Numbered from the stretch's first letter, positions 1 to 9,118 are shown. The stretch is DNA of 49,933 bases from an uncultured Pelagibacteraceae bacterium (GCA_902542855.1 CACBWE010000005.1:1-49933), one strand, 5' to 3'. Notes: generated by a model from the sequence alone, not told the origin. Numbers and translations are program-made.

Positions 1-408
1 AACACCAAATACTATTGTTTTATCAGCATTTTTACATGGAGCAGAAACAATCACTTTTTTTGCACCTTTTTCTATATGGGCAAGAAGTTTTTCTTTTGAA
101 TTAAATTTTCCGGTACATTCAAAAACATAATCAATATCATATTTTTTCCAATTAATATCTTCAATTTTTGTTTCTTGAGAAAATGTAATTTTATTTTTAT
201 TAATTATTAAATGATTTTGATCATAATTTAAATCAGCATTTAATTTTCCATGCATAGAATCAAATTTGATCAATTTAGATGTAATTTCTGAATTTGACCT
301 GTTGTTTATATGATTAATTTTTAGATTTTTATTATTACTTTCGACAATTGATCTAACAACCATACGACCAATCCGTCCCATTCCATTAATTCCAATTTTA
401 ATTGTCAT
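1..408 (-). CDS. gap: Glyceraldehyde-3-phosphate dehydrogenase, N-terminal part (cut by window edge)
   Basis: Type I GAPDH interconverts glyceraldehyde-3-phosphate and 1,3-bisphosphoglycerate with NAD(P) in cytosolic glycolysis or gluconeogenesis. I translated the minus strand from the ATG at 408: the first 136 residues open with the Rossmann motif INGMGRIGRMVVR, followed by a family-typical CTGKF and then VIVSAPCK. The usual motif is INGFGRIGR, so Met replaces Phe. The catalytic SCTTN motif lies beyond the window. The start is one base past the tkt stop, so tkt and gap form one transcription unit, a common alphaproteobacterial pairing. Identity is clear; the enzyme's completeness cannot be judged here. 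Confidence 0.93.
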   Translation of the reverse strand, partial: MTIKIGINGMGRIGRMVVRSIVESNNKNLKINHINNRSNSEITSKLIKFDSMHGKLNADLNYDQNHLIINKNKITFSQETKIEDINWKKYDIDYVFECTGKFNSKEKLLAHIEKGAKKVIVSAPCKNADKTIVFGV

Positions 409-409
409 T

Positions 410-2368
410 TTATTTATTTAATAATTTTTTAGTTATATTTTTAATGTTTGTACTCTCCAGTCCAAAATATTTATAAATATCTTTATAGGGTGCACTTTTT
501 CCAAATTCATCAATTCCAAAAGCAATACCGTTATCACCTACATATTTTTTCCAACAATCGCTTGATCCAGCTTCAATAGATATTTTAAATTTTGTTTCTT
601 CTAAAATTTTATTTTTATAAGATTTTGATTGTAATTCAAAAAGTTCCATACAAGGCATTGATATCACTTTGGAATATATTTTATCTTTGGCTAATTTATG
701 GCTAATCTCTAAAGCTAGATTAACTTCAGATCCACTCGCTAATATTGTTAGATTAATTTTTTTATTTGTTCTTAAAACCTCATAAGCACCTAATGAGCAT
801 AAGTTTTTATAAGGGTATGTTTTTCTTACTGGATTTAAATTTTGTCTTGTTAAAGATAGAACGCTAGGTGTCTTTGAGCTCTTTAATGCATGTTCCCAAC
901 ACTCGATAGTTTCAATTCTGTCTGCAGGTCTGAATACATTTAGGTTAGGTATAGCACGTAAGCCCGAAAGTTGTTCTATAGGCTGATGGGTAGGGCCATC
1001 TTCTCCTAGCCCAATAGAGTCATGAGTCATTACATAAATGACTCTTTTTTTCATTAATGCAGATAATCTGATCGAAGGTTTGCAATAATCAGAAAATATT
1101 AAAAAAGTACCTCCATAAGGAATTAGATTGCTGTGAAGTGCGATACCATTCATGACTCCACTCATTGCGTGTTCTCTCACTCCGTAGTGAATGTAGTCAC
1201 CAGTAAAATCTCCTGGTTTAATTATTTTATGGTTTTTAGTTTTTGTATTATTTGATCCTGCTAAATCAGCAGAGCCACCAATTAAATTATTTTTTCGTTT
1301 TGTTAATGCACTCAATGTCATTTCTGAACATTTTCTAGTAGCTAAACTTTTTGGCTCCTTTATTGCATTTTCTTTTTCTTTTTTTAGTGCTGTAGTAAAG
1401 TTATTTTTTAAATTTTGATTAAATTTTGTTTTTTTTCTTTTTAATATTTTTTTCCATTTTTTTTCTAAAATTTCACCTTTTTTGCCAATTCTTCGCCATT
1501 CATTTAAAATTTTATTTGGAATATCAAAAGGTTTGGTTTTCCAATTTAAGGCTTTTCTTACGAGTTTGATTTCATCTACTCCCAATGGACTTCCATGGGA
1601 CGATGCTTTTCCTGATTTATTTGGCGAACCATATCCAATCTTTGTTTTACAAGAAATCACAGTAGGTTTTTTTGCTTTTTGAACTTTTTTTAGTGCTTTA
1701 AAAATTTCTTTTTTATTATGACCATTGATAGAAATATAATCCCAACCATATCCTTCAAATCTTTTTTTAAAATTATCTGAAACTGCGAGATTTGTTGGAC
1801 CATCAATTGAAATTGAATTATTATCAAAAAGCATAACTAAATTTTTTAGTTTTAAATGCCCTGCCAAACTCATTGCTTCATGACTTATTCCTTCCATTAA
1901 GCATCCATCTCCAGCTAAAACATAGGTTTTATGATTAATTAAATCTTTACCTAATTTATTTTTTAAAATTTCCTCTGCAATTGCAAAACCTACTGCATTA
2001 GATATACCTTGACCAAGAGGACCTGTTGTAGTTTCAATACCTGTTTTCGGATGATATTCAGGATGTCCAGCACAAATAGAATTAAGCTGCCTAAATTTTT
2101 TAATATTATTAATTGAAATGCTTTTATATCCAGTTAGGTAAAGCAAAGAATATAAAAGCATAGAACCATGACCAGCAGACAAAACAAATCTATCTCTATT
2201 TAACCAATCTGGATTCTTTGGATTAAATCTTAAAAAATTTTTGAATAAAACTGTTGCAACATCTGCCATACCCATTGGCATCCCTGGGTGACCTGAATTT
2301 GCTTTTTGAACAGCATCAATTGATAAAAATCTGATGCAATTAGCTAAATCATTGTGTAGTTTGCTCAA
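410..2368 (-). CDS. tkt: Transketolase
   Basis: Thiamine-diphosphate enzyme that moves two-carbon ketol units between sugar phosphates in the non-oxidative pentose phosphate pathway. The 652-residue length is normal. Visible features are the substrate-binding GHPGMPMG near residue 27, the cofactor motif opening at GDG (153-155) and closing at NN (183-184), and the pyrimidine-domain YGVREHAM carrying the conserved Glu near residue 397. The start is a TTG preceded by AGGA at SD distance; no ATG fits better. It is followed one base later by gap. The divergent neighbour at 2422 begins only 53 bp away, so the two promoters share that gap. Confidence 0.97.
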   Translation of the reverse strand: MSKLHNDLANCIRFLSIDAVQKANSGHPGMPMGMADVATVLFKNFLRFNPKNPDWLNRDRFVLSAGHGSMLLYSLLYLTGYKSISINNIKKFRQLNSICAGHPEYHPKTGIETTTGPLGQGISNAVGFAIAEEILKNKLGKDLINHKTYVLAGDGCLMEGISHEAMSLAGHLKLKNLVMLFDNNSISIDGPTNLAVSDNFKKRFEGYGWDYISINGHNKKEIFKALKKVQKAKKPTVISCKTKIGYGSPNKSGKASSHGSPLGVDEIKLVRKALNWKTKPFDIPNKILNEWRRIGKKGEILEKKWKKILKRKKTKFNQNLKNNFTTALKKEKENAIKEPKSLATRKCSEMTLSALTKRKNNLIGGSADLAGSNNTKTKNHKIIKPGDFTGDYIHYGVREHAMSGVMNGIALHSNLIPYGGTFLIFSDYCKPSIRLSALMKKRVIYVMTHDSIGLGEDGPTHQPIEQLSGLRAIPNLNVFRPADRIETIECWEHALKSSKTPSVLSLTRQNLNPVRKTYPYKNLCSLGAYEVLRTNKKINLTILASGSEVNLALEISHKLAKDKIYSKVISMPCMELFELQSKSYKNKILEETKFKISIEAGSSDCWKKYVGDNGIAFGIDEFGKSAPYKDIYKYFGLESTNIKNITKKLLNK

Positions 2369-2421
2369 AATTATCCTGACTAGACTAAGAAGAATCTATT
2401 TAATAATATAAACATATATAT

Positions 2422-2745
2422 ATGAATTCTATAAACGAAAAAGAAAAAAAATTAAATATTGCATTAGAGGAATTAAAAAATTTAGATCTAACAAATCCTG
2501 AATTACAAAAAAATATCGAAAATTTAAGCACAAAACAAAATCAATTAGAAATTGAAAAAACACAGATTGAAGAAAAATATAAAACGTTACTAGAGGAACA
2601 TGAAAATCTATCAAAAAAACTTGAGGATTTAAAAAACAAAGAAAAGTTGGAAGAAAGAAAACAAATTGAATTTTCTGAAAAAATTGACGAACTTAATCAA
2701 GAAACTGACACACTATTGGATGAAATAGATAAATGGCAAATGTAA
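2422..2745 (+). CDS. Coiled-coil protein upstream of zapA (DUF4164-like)
   Basis: Small soluble protein of 107 residues, almost entirely Glu/Lys/Leu/Asn-rich heptad-like sequence with no membrane segment or signal peptide, so a long coiled coil is predicted. Its end overlaps zapA by 13 nt, so the two are probably translated together. Many alphaproteobacteria carry a small coiled-coil (DUF4164) gene between tkt and zapA; I assign it by position and composition, not by a diagnostic motif. A structural role beside ZapA at the division ring, comparable to ZapB, is inference only. An AT-rich run directly before the ATG leaves no clear ribosome binding site. Confidence 0.7.
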   Translation: MNSINEKEKKLNIALEELKNLDLTNPELQKNIENLSTKQNQLEIEKTQIEEKYKTLLEEHENLSKKLEDLKNKEKLEERKQIEFSEKIDELNQETDTLLDEIDKWQM

Positions 2746-3179
2746 GTATAAAATTTAATAATAAAGAGTTTTTGCTTGCTTGTGAAGATGGACAAGAGGA
2801 GCACTTAGAAGAATTGTTAATCCAGATTAACAAAAAGTTCAATAATTTAAAAAATGATTTGGGAAATCTAGGTGAAAATAAATTATTATTGATTACAGCT
2901 GTAAAAATAATGGATGAATATTATGAAACTAAGAAAAAAGTAGATCAAAAAAAAGAAGAATTAAATGATCTATCGAAAAAATTTAAAGAACTAAAATCTC
3001 TAATTTATGATTATAGGGACACAAAAGAATCTGAAATTAAAAAACTAAATCTTGATCATGAAAATTTAAAACAAGAAATTGACGATAATCAAAAAAAATA
3101 TGAAAATTTAATTGATCAAGCTGCTGATCAAATATCAAATTTTGTAAAAAAAGCAAAATTAGAAAACATTTCAAAGTAG
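2733..3179 (+). CDS. zapA: Cell division protein ZapA
   Basis: ZapA binds and cross-links FtsZ filaments at the division site. The N-terminal 60 residues show the ZapA head (VSIKFNNKEFLLACEDGQEEHLEEL, then LLLITAVKIMDEYYE); the rest is a Lys/Glu coiled coil. At 148 residues it is longer than typical ZapA (about 100-120) because the coil is extended. It overlaps the preceding coiled-coil gene and is followed four bases later by the 5-FCL gene. That neighbourhood is the classical zapA/ygfA one and supports the call. Confidence 0.88.
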   Translation: MANVSIKFNNKEFLLACEDGQEEHLEELLIQINKKFNNLKNDLGNLGENKLLLITAVKIMDEYYETKKKVDQKKEELNDLSKKFKELKSLIYDYRDTKESEIKKLNLDHENLKQEIDDNQKKYENLIDQAADQISNFVKKAKLENISK

Positions 3180-3183
3180 GTCT

Positions 3184-3729
3184 GTGAGTAAATTTCAGCT
3201 AAGAAGTAAAATTTTAAATCTTAGAAAAAAAAATTCGAATAAAAAACTTAGTCTCAATCCTGACAGAATTTATCGATTTCTAAAAAAAAATAAAATTAAT
3301 TTTAAAAATATAGGAGGGTATTACCCTTGTAATTATGAGATTGATGACTTGGATATGCTTTATTTTTTAAGAAACAAAAAGGCAAATATTTCCTTACCAA
3401 TAATTAGAGAAAAAAACCAAATGGATTTTTTTGAATGGAAAAATAAAGATCCTTTAAAAATTAATAAGTATGGAATTGCTGAGCCAACTTTAGGAATGAA
3501 AATTTACCCAGATATAATATTTGTTCCTTTAGTAGCTTATGATGATGATTTGAATAGATTAGGCTATGGCGGGGGATTTTATGATCGTTATTTAGAAAAA
3601 GTATCTAAAATTAAAAAAATATTAAAAATTGGATTAGGATTTTCATACCAGGAGATAAAAAAAATACCTATCAACAAGTATGATAAGAAACTTGATTTAA
3701 TAATAACAGAGAAAAAAATTATACAATGA
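3184..3729 (+). CDS. 5-formyltetrahydrofolate cyclo-ligase
   Basis: Converts 5-formyl-THF to 5,10-methenyl-THF with ATP, recycling a storage or inhibitory folate in one-carbon metabolism. The 181-residue length fits the family. Diagnostic motifs are the C-terminal GYGGGFYDRYLEK (about residues 128-140) and an N-terminal KFQLRSKILNLRKKN that matches the usual basic nucleotide-binding start. It starts with GTG four bases after the zapA stop and overlaps the next gene by 4 nt. Related enzymes are called ygfA or fau. Confidence 0.93.
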   Translation: MSKFQLRSKILNLRKKNSNKKLSLNPDRIYRFLKKNKINFKNIGGYYPCNYEIDDLDMLYFLRNKKANISLPIIREKNQMDFFEWKNKDPLKINKYGIAEPTLGMKIYPDIIFVPLVAYDDDLNRLGYGGGFYDRYLEKVSKIKKILKIGLGFSYQEIKKIPINKYDKKLDLIITEKKIIQ

Positions 3730-4529
3730 AAATTTTATTTTTAGGAGATGTTGTTGGAATATCAGGATGTTCTAAATTAACAAGTAATTTATTAAATGAA
3801 ATTGATAAAAACAAAATCGATTTTGTAATAGTAAACGGTGAAAATGCAGCAGTTCAAGGTGTGGGGCTAACTAAAGAAATATGCAAGGATTTTTTTAATT
3901 GTGGAGTTAATGTTATCACAACTGGCAATCATGTTTGGGATCAAAAAGAAATTATGGAATTTATTGATAAAGAAGAAAGATTATTGAGACCTAAAAATTT
4001 ATTTGAACCTGCACCAGGAAAAGGTTTTCAGATTTATAAAACAAAGAATGATATAAAAATTGGAGTTCTTAATTTGATGGGCAACGTTTTTATGAAAAAG
4101 TGTGAAGATGTTTTTGAAGCTTCTCAAAAATTTTTAAAAGAAAATGAAATGAAAAGGGATTTTGATTTACTTGTAGTTGATTTCCATGGTGAAATTACTA
4201 GTGAAAAAAATGCTATAGGACATCTATTTGATGGAAAGGCAACGCTCGTGGTTGGAACCCATACTCATATTCCAACAAATGATGCAAGAATACTTAATAA
4301 TGGCACTGGATATCAAACCGATGCAGGTATGTGTGGGGATTATGATTCTGTGATTGGAATGAATAAAGAAAATTCCTTGAATAGATTTTTAAAAAAGAAT
4401 TCAGTGAAACACTTTCCCGCTACTGGAGGTGCTACTTTGTGTGGTGTTATAGTAGATTGTGATATAAAAACGGGTTTAGCAATAGACATCAAAAGCTATG
4501 TATACGGAGATCAACTAAAAAATATTTAA
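3726..4529 (+). CDS. YmdB-family metallophosphoesterase (TIGR00282 type)
   Basis: Calcineurin-like phosphodiesterase related to Bacillus YmdB, which hydrolyses cyclic nucleotides such as 2',3'-cAMP. Metal-binding motifs appear in order: FLGDVVG (about 4-10), VNGENAA (about 37-43), TTGNHVWD (about 67-74), DFHGE (about 152-156) and GTHTHIPTND (about 178-187). Length 267 is standard. It sits between the 5-FCL gene and yebC, overlapping the former by 4 nt, as in many alphaproteobacteria. Family membership is secure; the physiological substrate here is unknown. Confidence 0.9.
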   Translation: MKILFLGDVVGISGCSKLTSNLLNEIDKNKIDFVIVNGENAAVQGVGLTKEICKDFFNCGVNVITTGNHVWDQKEIMEFIDKEERLLRPKNLFEPAPGKGFQIYKTKNDIKIGVLNLMGNVFMKKCEDVFEASQKFLKENEMKRDFDLLVVDFHGEITSEKNAIGHLFDGKATLVVGTHTHIPTNDARILNNGTGYQTDAGMCGDYDSVIGMNKENSLNRFLKKNSVKHFPATGGATLCGVIVDCDIKTGLAIDIKSYVYGDQLKNI

Positions 4530-4534
4530 AGATC

Positions 4535-5260
4535 ATGGCAGGACACTCACATTGGGCAGGGATAAAACATAAAAAAGGTAAGGCTGATAAGCAAAGATCA
4601 AAGATATTTTCAAAATTATCTAAAGAGATTACTGTCGCGGCAAAACTTGGTGACAAAGATCCAGCAATGAACCCTAGACTAAGATCTGCAGTGCAGGCTG
4701 CTAGATCTGCAAATATGCCTAAAGATAATATTGAAAGAGCAATAGATAAATCTTCTGCAGCTACAGGAGCAAATTTTGAAAATTTAAGATACGAGGGGTT
4801 TGGACCAGAAAAGATTGCTGTTATAGTTGAAACTTTAACGGACAACAAAAATAGGACAGCATCAAATATTAGAACAATTTTTCAAAAAAGCGGTGGGAGC
4901 TTAGGAACTCAAGGTTCAGCATCTCACAATTTTCAACAATTGGGTATAATCAAAATTGATAAAAAAGAAATATCTGATGAAAAAATTTTAGATTTAGCGA
5001 TTGAGTCAGGAGCTGATGAATGTTTCTCTTATGAGGATTATCATGAGGTACAGTGTCAAATGAGCGAAATATATAATATAAAAAAAAATCTTGAGAAAAT
5101 TATTGTGAATTTTATTTCTACAGAAATTGAATGGGTCCCGTTAAATAGTATTGAAGTAAATAAAGATAATAAAGATAGTGTAGTAGATTTTTTAGAAACT
5201 CTTGAGGAAGATGACGATGTTCAGAACGTTTATTCAAACTTTAATTTAGGTGGTATTTAA
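4535..5260 (+). CDS. yebC: YebC/PmpR-family protein
   Basis: YebC-family proteins are cytosolic; members act as DNA-binding regulators, and recent work links some to ribosome rescue at proline stretches. The 241 residues begin with the family signature MAGHSHWAGIKHKKGKADKQR and contain NMPKDNIERAIDK (about 60-72) and the NRTASNIR segment. The final TAA shares its last A with the ATG of the ruvC-like gene. A yebC-ruvC order is common, which supports both calls. The molecular role in this organism cannot be read from the sequence. Confidence 0.95.
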   Translation: MAGHSHWAGIKHKKGKADKQRSKIFSKLSKEITVAAKLGDKDPAMNPRLRSAVQAARSANMPKDNIERAIDKSSAATGANFENLRYEGFGPEKIAVIVETLTDNKNRTASNIRTIFQKSGGSLGTQGSASHNFQQLGIIKIDKKEISDEKILDLAIESGADECFSYEDYHEVQCQMSEIYNIKKNLEKIIVNFISTEIEWVPLNSIEVNKDNKDSVVDFLETLEEDDDVQNVYSNFNLGGI

Positions 5261-5754
5261 TGATGATTATTGGAATTGATCCAGGCATCTCAGGTTCAAT
5301 CTGTTTTTTTCAGGATGGTATAATAAAAGACGTAATTGAAATGCCAACCATGATTGATGGCAAGAAAAATAAGCGACAAGTAAATGGTGCCCAAATATTT
5401 AATGAATTTAGTGAAAGGATAAACAAATTTGATAAAAAAAATATAAAAGTTGTAATTGAACAAGTTTCTGCAATGCCTGGCCAAGGCGTTACAAGTATGT
5501 TTAATTTTGGTCAATCTTTTGGTATTTTAAAAGGTATATGTAGCGCAATGCATTTACCTGTTTATTATGTTAGGCCTGCTAAGTGGAAAAAATATTTTAA
5601 CCTTATTAATTCAGAAAAGGATGCGAGCAGAACAAGAGCTATTGAAATTTTTCCATATTTTTCATCACAATTGTCAAAAAAAAAAGATAACAACAAGGCA
5701 GATGCTATTCTAATAGCTAGCTTTTTCTACGAAACTTATCAAAAAGAAGAATAA
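5260..5754 (+). CDS. ruvC: RuvC-like Holliday-junction endonuclease, divergent form
   Basis: RuvC-type RNase H-fold nucleases cut Holliday junctions. The 164 residues show acidic sites in the expected order: GIDPG (Asp about 7), VVIEQV (Glu about 70) and a C-terminal NNKADAILIA (Asp about 148). The middle segment (MPGQGVTSMFNFG, then RPAKWKKYF) matches a RuvC-like branch common in phages better than the E. coli type. The position after yebC fits ruvC, but ruvA, ruvB and ybgC, which usually separate ruvC from tolQ, are missing here. Nuclease fold is likely; orthology to housekeeping RuvC is less certain. Confidence 0.8.
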   Translation: MMIIGIDPGISGSICFFQDGIIKDVIEMPTMIDGKKNKRQVNGAQIFNEFSERINKFDKKNIKVVIEQVSAMPGQGVTSMFNFGQSFGILKGICSAMHLPVYYVRPAKWKKYFNLINSEKDASRTRAIEIFPYFSSQLSKKKDNNKADAILIASFFYETYQKEE

Positions 5755-5777
5755 TCAATTTAAATTAAAAGACAAAA

Positions 5778-5801
5778 TCATGACACATTTACGTGTGATG
5801 A
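5778..5801 (+). promoter_or_regulatory. Inverted repeat in the tolQ leader
   Basis: TCATGACAC and GTGTGATGA flank a six-base loop (8 of 9 pairs), ending seven bases before the tolQ ATG. No T-run follows, so it is not a terminator. It may be an operator or a translation-controlling hairpin in the Tol-Pal leader; the sequence does not decide which. Confidence 0.35.
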
Positions 5802-5807
5802 GTAAGC

Positions 5808-6482
5808 ATGGAAGCAGATATAGCAGCAAAGGCAGTTGAATTAGGAACAAATACTGATTTTTCATTATTTAGTTTATTTATTAGAGCAGACATAATTGTT
5901 AAGTCTGTAATGATTATATTAATACTGTGCTCAATATATTCTTGGGCTGTAATTATTGAAAAGTTTCGATTATTTAAAAAAATAACTAAATCTTCAGAGG
6001 AATTTGAGGAAAAATTCTGGAATTCTAAATCTGCTGAAACTTTTTATAATAGTTTACCTAGTAAGATTGAGGATCCAATGTCCCTTGTGTTTCAAGATGC
6101 AATGGAAGGATTGCTTAAAAAAAAATCAAGAACAAATATTAGTGAGAGAATGAGTGCATCTTTAGAAGCTGGAATTGAAAAGCAAATGACAAAAATTGAA
6201 AAAGGTTTTACTTTTTTAGCAACAGTAGGCTCAACCGCACCATTTATTGGGTTGTTTGGAACTGTTTGGGGAATTATGAATTCTTTTCAATCTATAGCTA
6301 TTTCAAGGAACACAAGTCTTGCGATAGTTGCGCCAGGAATAGCTGAAGCTTTATTTGCAACTGCACTTGGTCTATTGGCTGCAATACCAGCAGTAGTGGC
6401 ATACAATAAATTTAATAATGATTCCAAAAAATATTCAGAAAAATTAGAAAATTTTTCAAAAAGATTTTTAACAATTATTTAA
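5808..6482 (+). CDS. tolQ: TolQ, proton-channel subunit of the Tol-Pal system
   Basis: Inner-membrane protein that with TolR forms the proton-motive-force motor driving Tol-Pal constriction of the outer membrane at division. The 224 residues have one membrane segment near 27-47 (IIVKSVMIILILCSIYSWAV) and a second pair in the C-terminal half containing the MotA/TolQ/ExbB signature (VGSTAPFIGLFGTVWGIM, then GIAEALFATALGLLAAIPAV). It is the first gene of tolQRAB-pal-cpoB; the stop and the tolR ATG are directly adjacent. ExbB is the alternative, excluded by the tolB and pal neighbours. Confidence 0.96.
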   Translation: MEADIAAKAVELGTNTDFSLFSLFIRADIIVKSVMIILILCSIYSWAVIIEKFRLFKKITKSSEEFEEKFWNSKSAETFYNSLPSKIEDPMSLVFQDAMEGLLKKKSRTNISERMSASLEAGIEKQMTKIEKGFTFLATVGSTAPFIGLFGTVWGIMNSFQSIAISRNTSLAIVAPGIAEALFATALGLLAAIPAVVAYNKFNNDSKKYSEKLENFSKRFLTII

Positions 6483-6899
6483 ATGGCATTTAAATTAAAT
6501 CGTTCTTCTAAAGAACCAATGAGTGAAATAAATGTTACTCCTTTTGTGGATGTAATGCTTGTGTTGTTAATAATTTTTATGGTTACAGCACCTTTGTTAA
6601 CTGTTGGCGTTCAAGTCGATTTACCAGAAAGTTCAGCAGACTCTTTGCCAGAAGAGACAGAACCTTTAACACTTTCAATTAATGCAAAAGGTGAAATTTT
6701 TATTCAAGAAGCAAAAGTTGAATACGATAATATTATTGCAAAGGTTTTGGCGGTTTCAAAAAATAGAACTGATACCAGGATTTATGTTAGAGGTGATAAA
6801 ACTATAAATTATGGAAGAGTTTTAGAAATAATGGGATTACTATCAGGATCTGGCTTTACTAAAGTAGCATTGATTTCAGAACCATATAAACAAAGGTAA
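6483..6899 (+). CDS. tolR: TolR, stator subunit of the Tol-Pal system
   Basis: Single-pass inner-membrane protein of 138 residues. The N-terminal EINVTPFVDVMLVLLIIFMVTAP contains the membrane helix with the conserved Asp (about residue 23) that carries protons. The periplasmic domain follows, ending in DKTINYGRVLEIMGLLSGSGFTKVAL, typical of ExbD/TolR. It sits immediately after tolQ and five bases before tolA, so the three are co-translated. Confidence 0.96.
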   Translation: MAFKLNRSSKEPMSEINVTPFVDVMLVLLIIFMVTAPLLTVGVQVDLPESSADSLPEETEPLTLSINAKGEIFIQEAKVEYDNIIAKVLAVSKNRTDTRIYVRGDKTINYGRVLEIMGLLSGSGFTKVALISEPYKQR

Positions 6900-6904
6900 T
6901 TAAA

Positions 6905-7768
6905 GTGAATAGAAGTTTAATTATTTCTTCTGCTTTACATGCTTTGTTAATTTTCGTTACAGCTATGAGTTTGCCTTTTTTGGCGAAGAAACCGCTTGAT
7001 ATTCCACCAATTGTATCAGTTGAATTAATTCAAATAGCAGAAAAAACTAATATTCCATTTGCACCTAAGGCTAAAAAAATAATTGAGAAAGTAAAAGAGA
7101 AAGAAAAAAAACTTGTTTCAGAACAAGCGCCACCAAAAAAAGTAGAAAAAACGAAAACAAAAACAGTCCTGGCTCCAGATCAAAATAATAAAAAAATAGT
7201 AAATGAAACACCTGAAGCAATTCCACTTCCAGATAAAACTTTAAAAAAGGTTGAAACAAAAGAGGAAAAAAAACAAAATCCTGAAAAAGTAGATGATGAA
7301 GTTAAACAGGTATCAGAATTTGAAAAAAAAGAATTGTTTGATCCAAATAATATTGCTGCTTTAATTGATAAATCAAAAGAAGAGAGTGCAGAAGTTTTAA
7401 AAACAAACGACGACATTACTCAAGATCAAGAAAGAAATGTAGAAAATGTTGGTCTTACATTAAGCGAAGAGGATGCTCTTAAGGCACAAATATTTGGGTG
7501 TTGGAGTATTCCATTGGGATTACCATATAATGAAAATCTCTTGGTAAGAATAAAGTTAAAATTAAAACCTGACGGAACAGTATCAAAAACAGAAATTTTA
7601 GACCACGCGAGAATGAATAAACCAGGCCAAGGTTTTTATAAGGTATTAGCAGAAAGTGCTCTGAGAGCTGTCAAGCTATGCCAACCATTAAGAGTTCCAA
7701 CTACTGGATATGAAAGATGGAAAGAATTACAATTAAATTTTGATGCAAGAGAGATGTTAGAAGGGTAG
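6905..7768 (+). CDS. tolA: TolA-like periplasm-spanning protein
   Basis: TolA links the TolQR motor to TolB/Pal across the periplasm. The GTG-started 287-residue protein has an N-terminal membrane anchor (about 4-26, SLIISSALHALLIFVTAM), a Lys/Glu/Pro-rich spacer from about 50 to 190, and a C-terminal globular domain (GCWSIPLG to LNFDAREMLEG) with the TonB-like fold expected of TolA domain III. The spacer is low-complexity, so similarity searches will mainly see the ends. Position between tolR and tolB settles the name. Confidence 0.9.
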   Translation: MNRSLIISSALHALLIFVTAMSLPFLAKKPLDIPPIVSVELIQIAEKTNIPFAPKAKKIIEKVKEKEKKLVSEQAPPKKVEKTKTKTVLAPDQNNKKIVNETPEAIPLPDKTLKKVETKEEKKQNPEKVDDEVKQVSEFEKKELFDPNNIAALIDKSKEESAEVLKTNDDITQDQERNVENVGLTLSEEDALKAQIFGCWSIPLGLPYNENLLVRIKLKLKPDGTVSKTEILDHARMNKPGQGFYKVLAESALRAVKLCQPLRVPTTGYERWKELQLNFDAREMLEG

Positions 7769-7777
7769 TATCTTATA

Positions 7778-9118
7778 ATGACAAAAAAAATATTAATTTT
7801 ATTATTTTTATTAATACCTATAAATGCAAATGCTTTAATAGAAGTTGATATAACTCGGGGAAATTTAAATCCACTTCCTTTAGCTGTTTCCCCATTATCA
7901 ATTGACGAAGAGTCTAGAAAAGGTTTTGAAAAAATACTTGAAAAAGAAAATATTGGTTCTGAGATATCAAATATTGTTGAGAACAATTTGAGAATTTCAG
8001 GATTATTTAACCCTCTTGATAAAAAAGCTTTTTTACAAGCCCCTGACATTGCAAATTTAAAACCAAGATTTGAAGATTGGAATTTAATTAAAGCTCAAGC
8101 ACTTATCACCGGTAAAGTAAATTATGTTGACGATAAATTAAGAGTTGAGTTTCGATTATGGGATGTTTTAGCTGCTAAAGAAATGATGGCTTTAGCTTTT
8201 ACAACAGTCCCTAAGAATTGGAGAAGAGTAGGGCATATTATTTCTGATAAAGTTTACGAAAGGTTGACCGGAGAAAAAGGTTATTTTGATACAAGAATAA
8301 TTTATGTCTCAGAAGAAGGACCAAAAACGCAAAGAATAAAAAAATTAGCAATCATGGATCAAGACGGAGCTAATAATAAATTTTTGACATTAGGAAATGA
8401 GTTAGTTTTAACACCACGATTTAATCCAGCAAGTCAAATGGTAACCTATTTGTCTTACTTTAAAAATATGCCTAGAGTTTATTTATTAGATATAGAAACC
8501 GGTATACAAGAGGTAGTTGGAGATTTTCCTGGAATGACATTTGCGCCGCGTTTTTCGCCTGACGGTAAAAAAATAATTATGAGTTTTGCTAAAGACGGAA
8601 AGTCAGATATTTACACTATGGATTTAGAAAATAGAATTGTTGAAAAAATTACTAATCACCCATCAATTGACACTTCCCCGTCTTATTCTCCTGATGGAAA
8701 ATATATTACATTTAATTCTGATAGAAGTGGTTATCAGCAAATTTACGTAATGAAGAACGATGGAAGTGATGTAAAAAGAATTTCTTTTGGTAACGGTTTG
8801 TACGGAACTCCTGTATGGTCTCCTAGAGGGGATTTAATTGCATTTACAAAGTTACATAAAGGTAAATTTTATATAGGTGTAATGAGAACCGATGGTAGTG
8901 GTGAAAGATTGTTAACTGAAAATTATTATCAAGAGGCGCCATCTTGGTCTCCAAATGGAAGGGTATTAATATTTTATAGAGAGACAAAAACCAACTCCAA
9001 AGGAGAGGGATTTTCTGCTAAATTGTGGTCTATAGATTTAACAGGTTATAATGAGCGGCAAATAAAGACACCAACAGATGCTTCAGACCCATCATGGTCA
9101 TCTTTATTAAGTAATTAA
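7778..9118 (+). CDS. tolB: TolB, periplasmic beta-propeller protein
   Basis: Periplasmic partner of Pal and TolA. It has a signal peptide over about residues 1-19 ([15 protein letters not shown]), an N-terminal alpha/beta domain, and a C-terminal propeller made of repeated blades with [24 protein letters not shown] and WSPNGRVL. The 446-residue length is standard. It begins nine bases after tolA ends. A 97-bp gap follows before the pal ATG, where a separate pal promoter could lie, though I see no convincing one. Confidence 0.96.
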   Translation: MTKKILILLFLLIPINANALIEVDITRGNLNPLPLAVSPLSIDEESRKGFEKILEKENIGSEISNIVENNLRISGLFNPLDKKAFLQAPDIANLKPRFEDWNLIKAQALITGKVNYVDDKLRVEFRLWDVLAAKEMMALAFTTVPKNWRRVGHIISDKVYERLTGEKGYFDTRIIYVSEEGPKTQRIKKLAIMDQDGANNKFLTLGNELVLTPRFNPASQMVTYLSYFKNMPRVYLLDIETGIQEVVGDFPGMTFAPRFSPDGKKIIMSFAKDGKSDIYTMDLENRIVEKITNHPSIDTSPSYSPDGKYITFNSDRSGYQQIYVMKNDGSDVKRISFGNGLYGTPVWSPRGDLIAFTKLHKGKFYIGVMRTDGSGERLLTENYYQEAPSWSPNGRVLIFYRETKTNSKGEGFSAKLWSIDLTGYNERQIKTPTDASDPSWSSLLSN

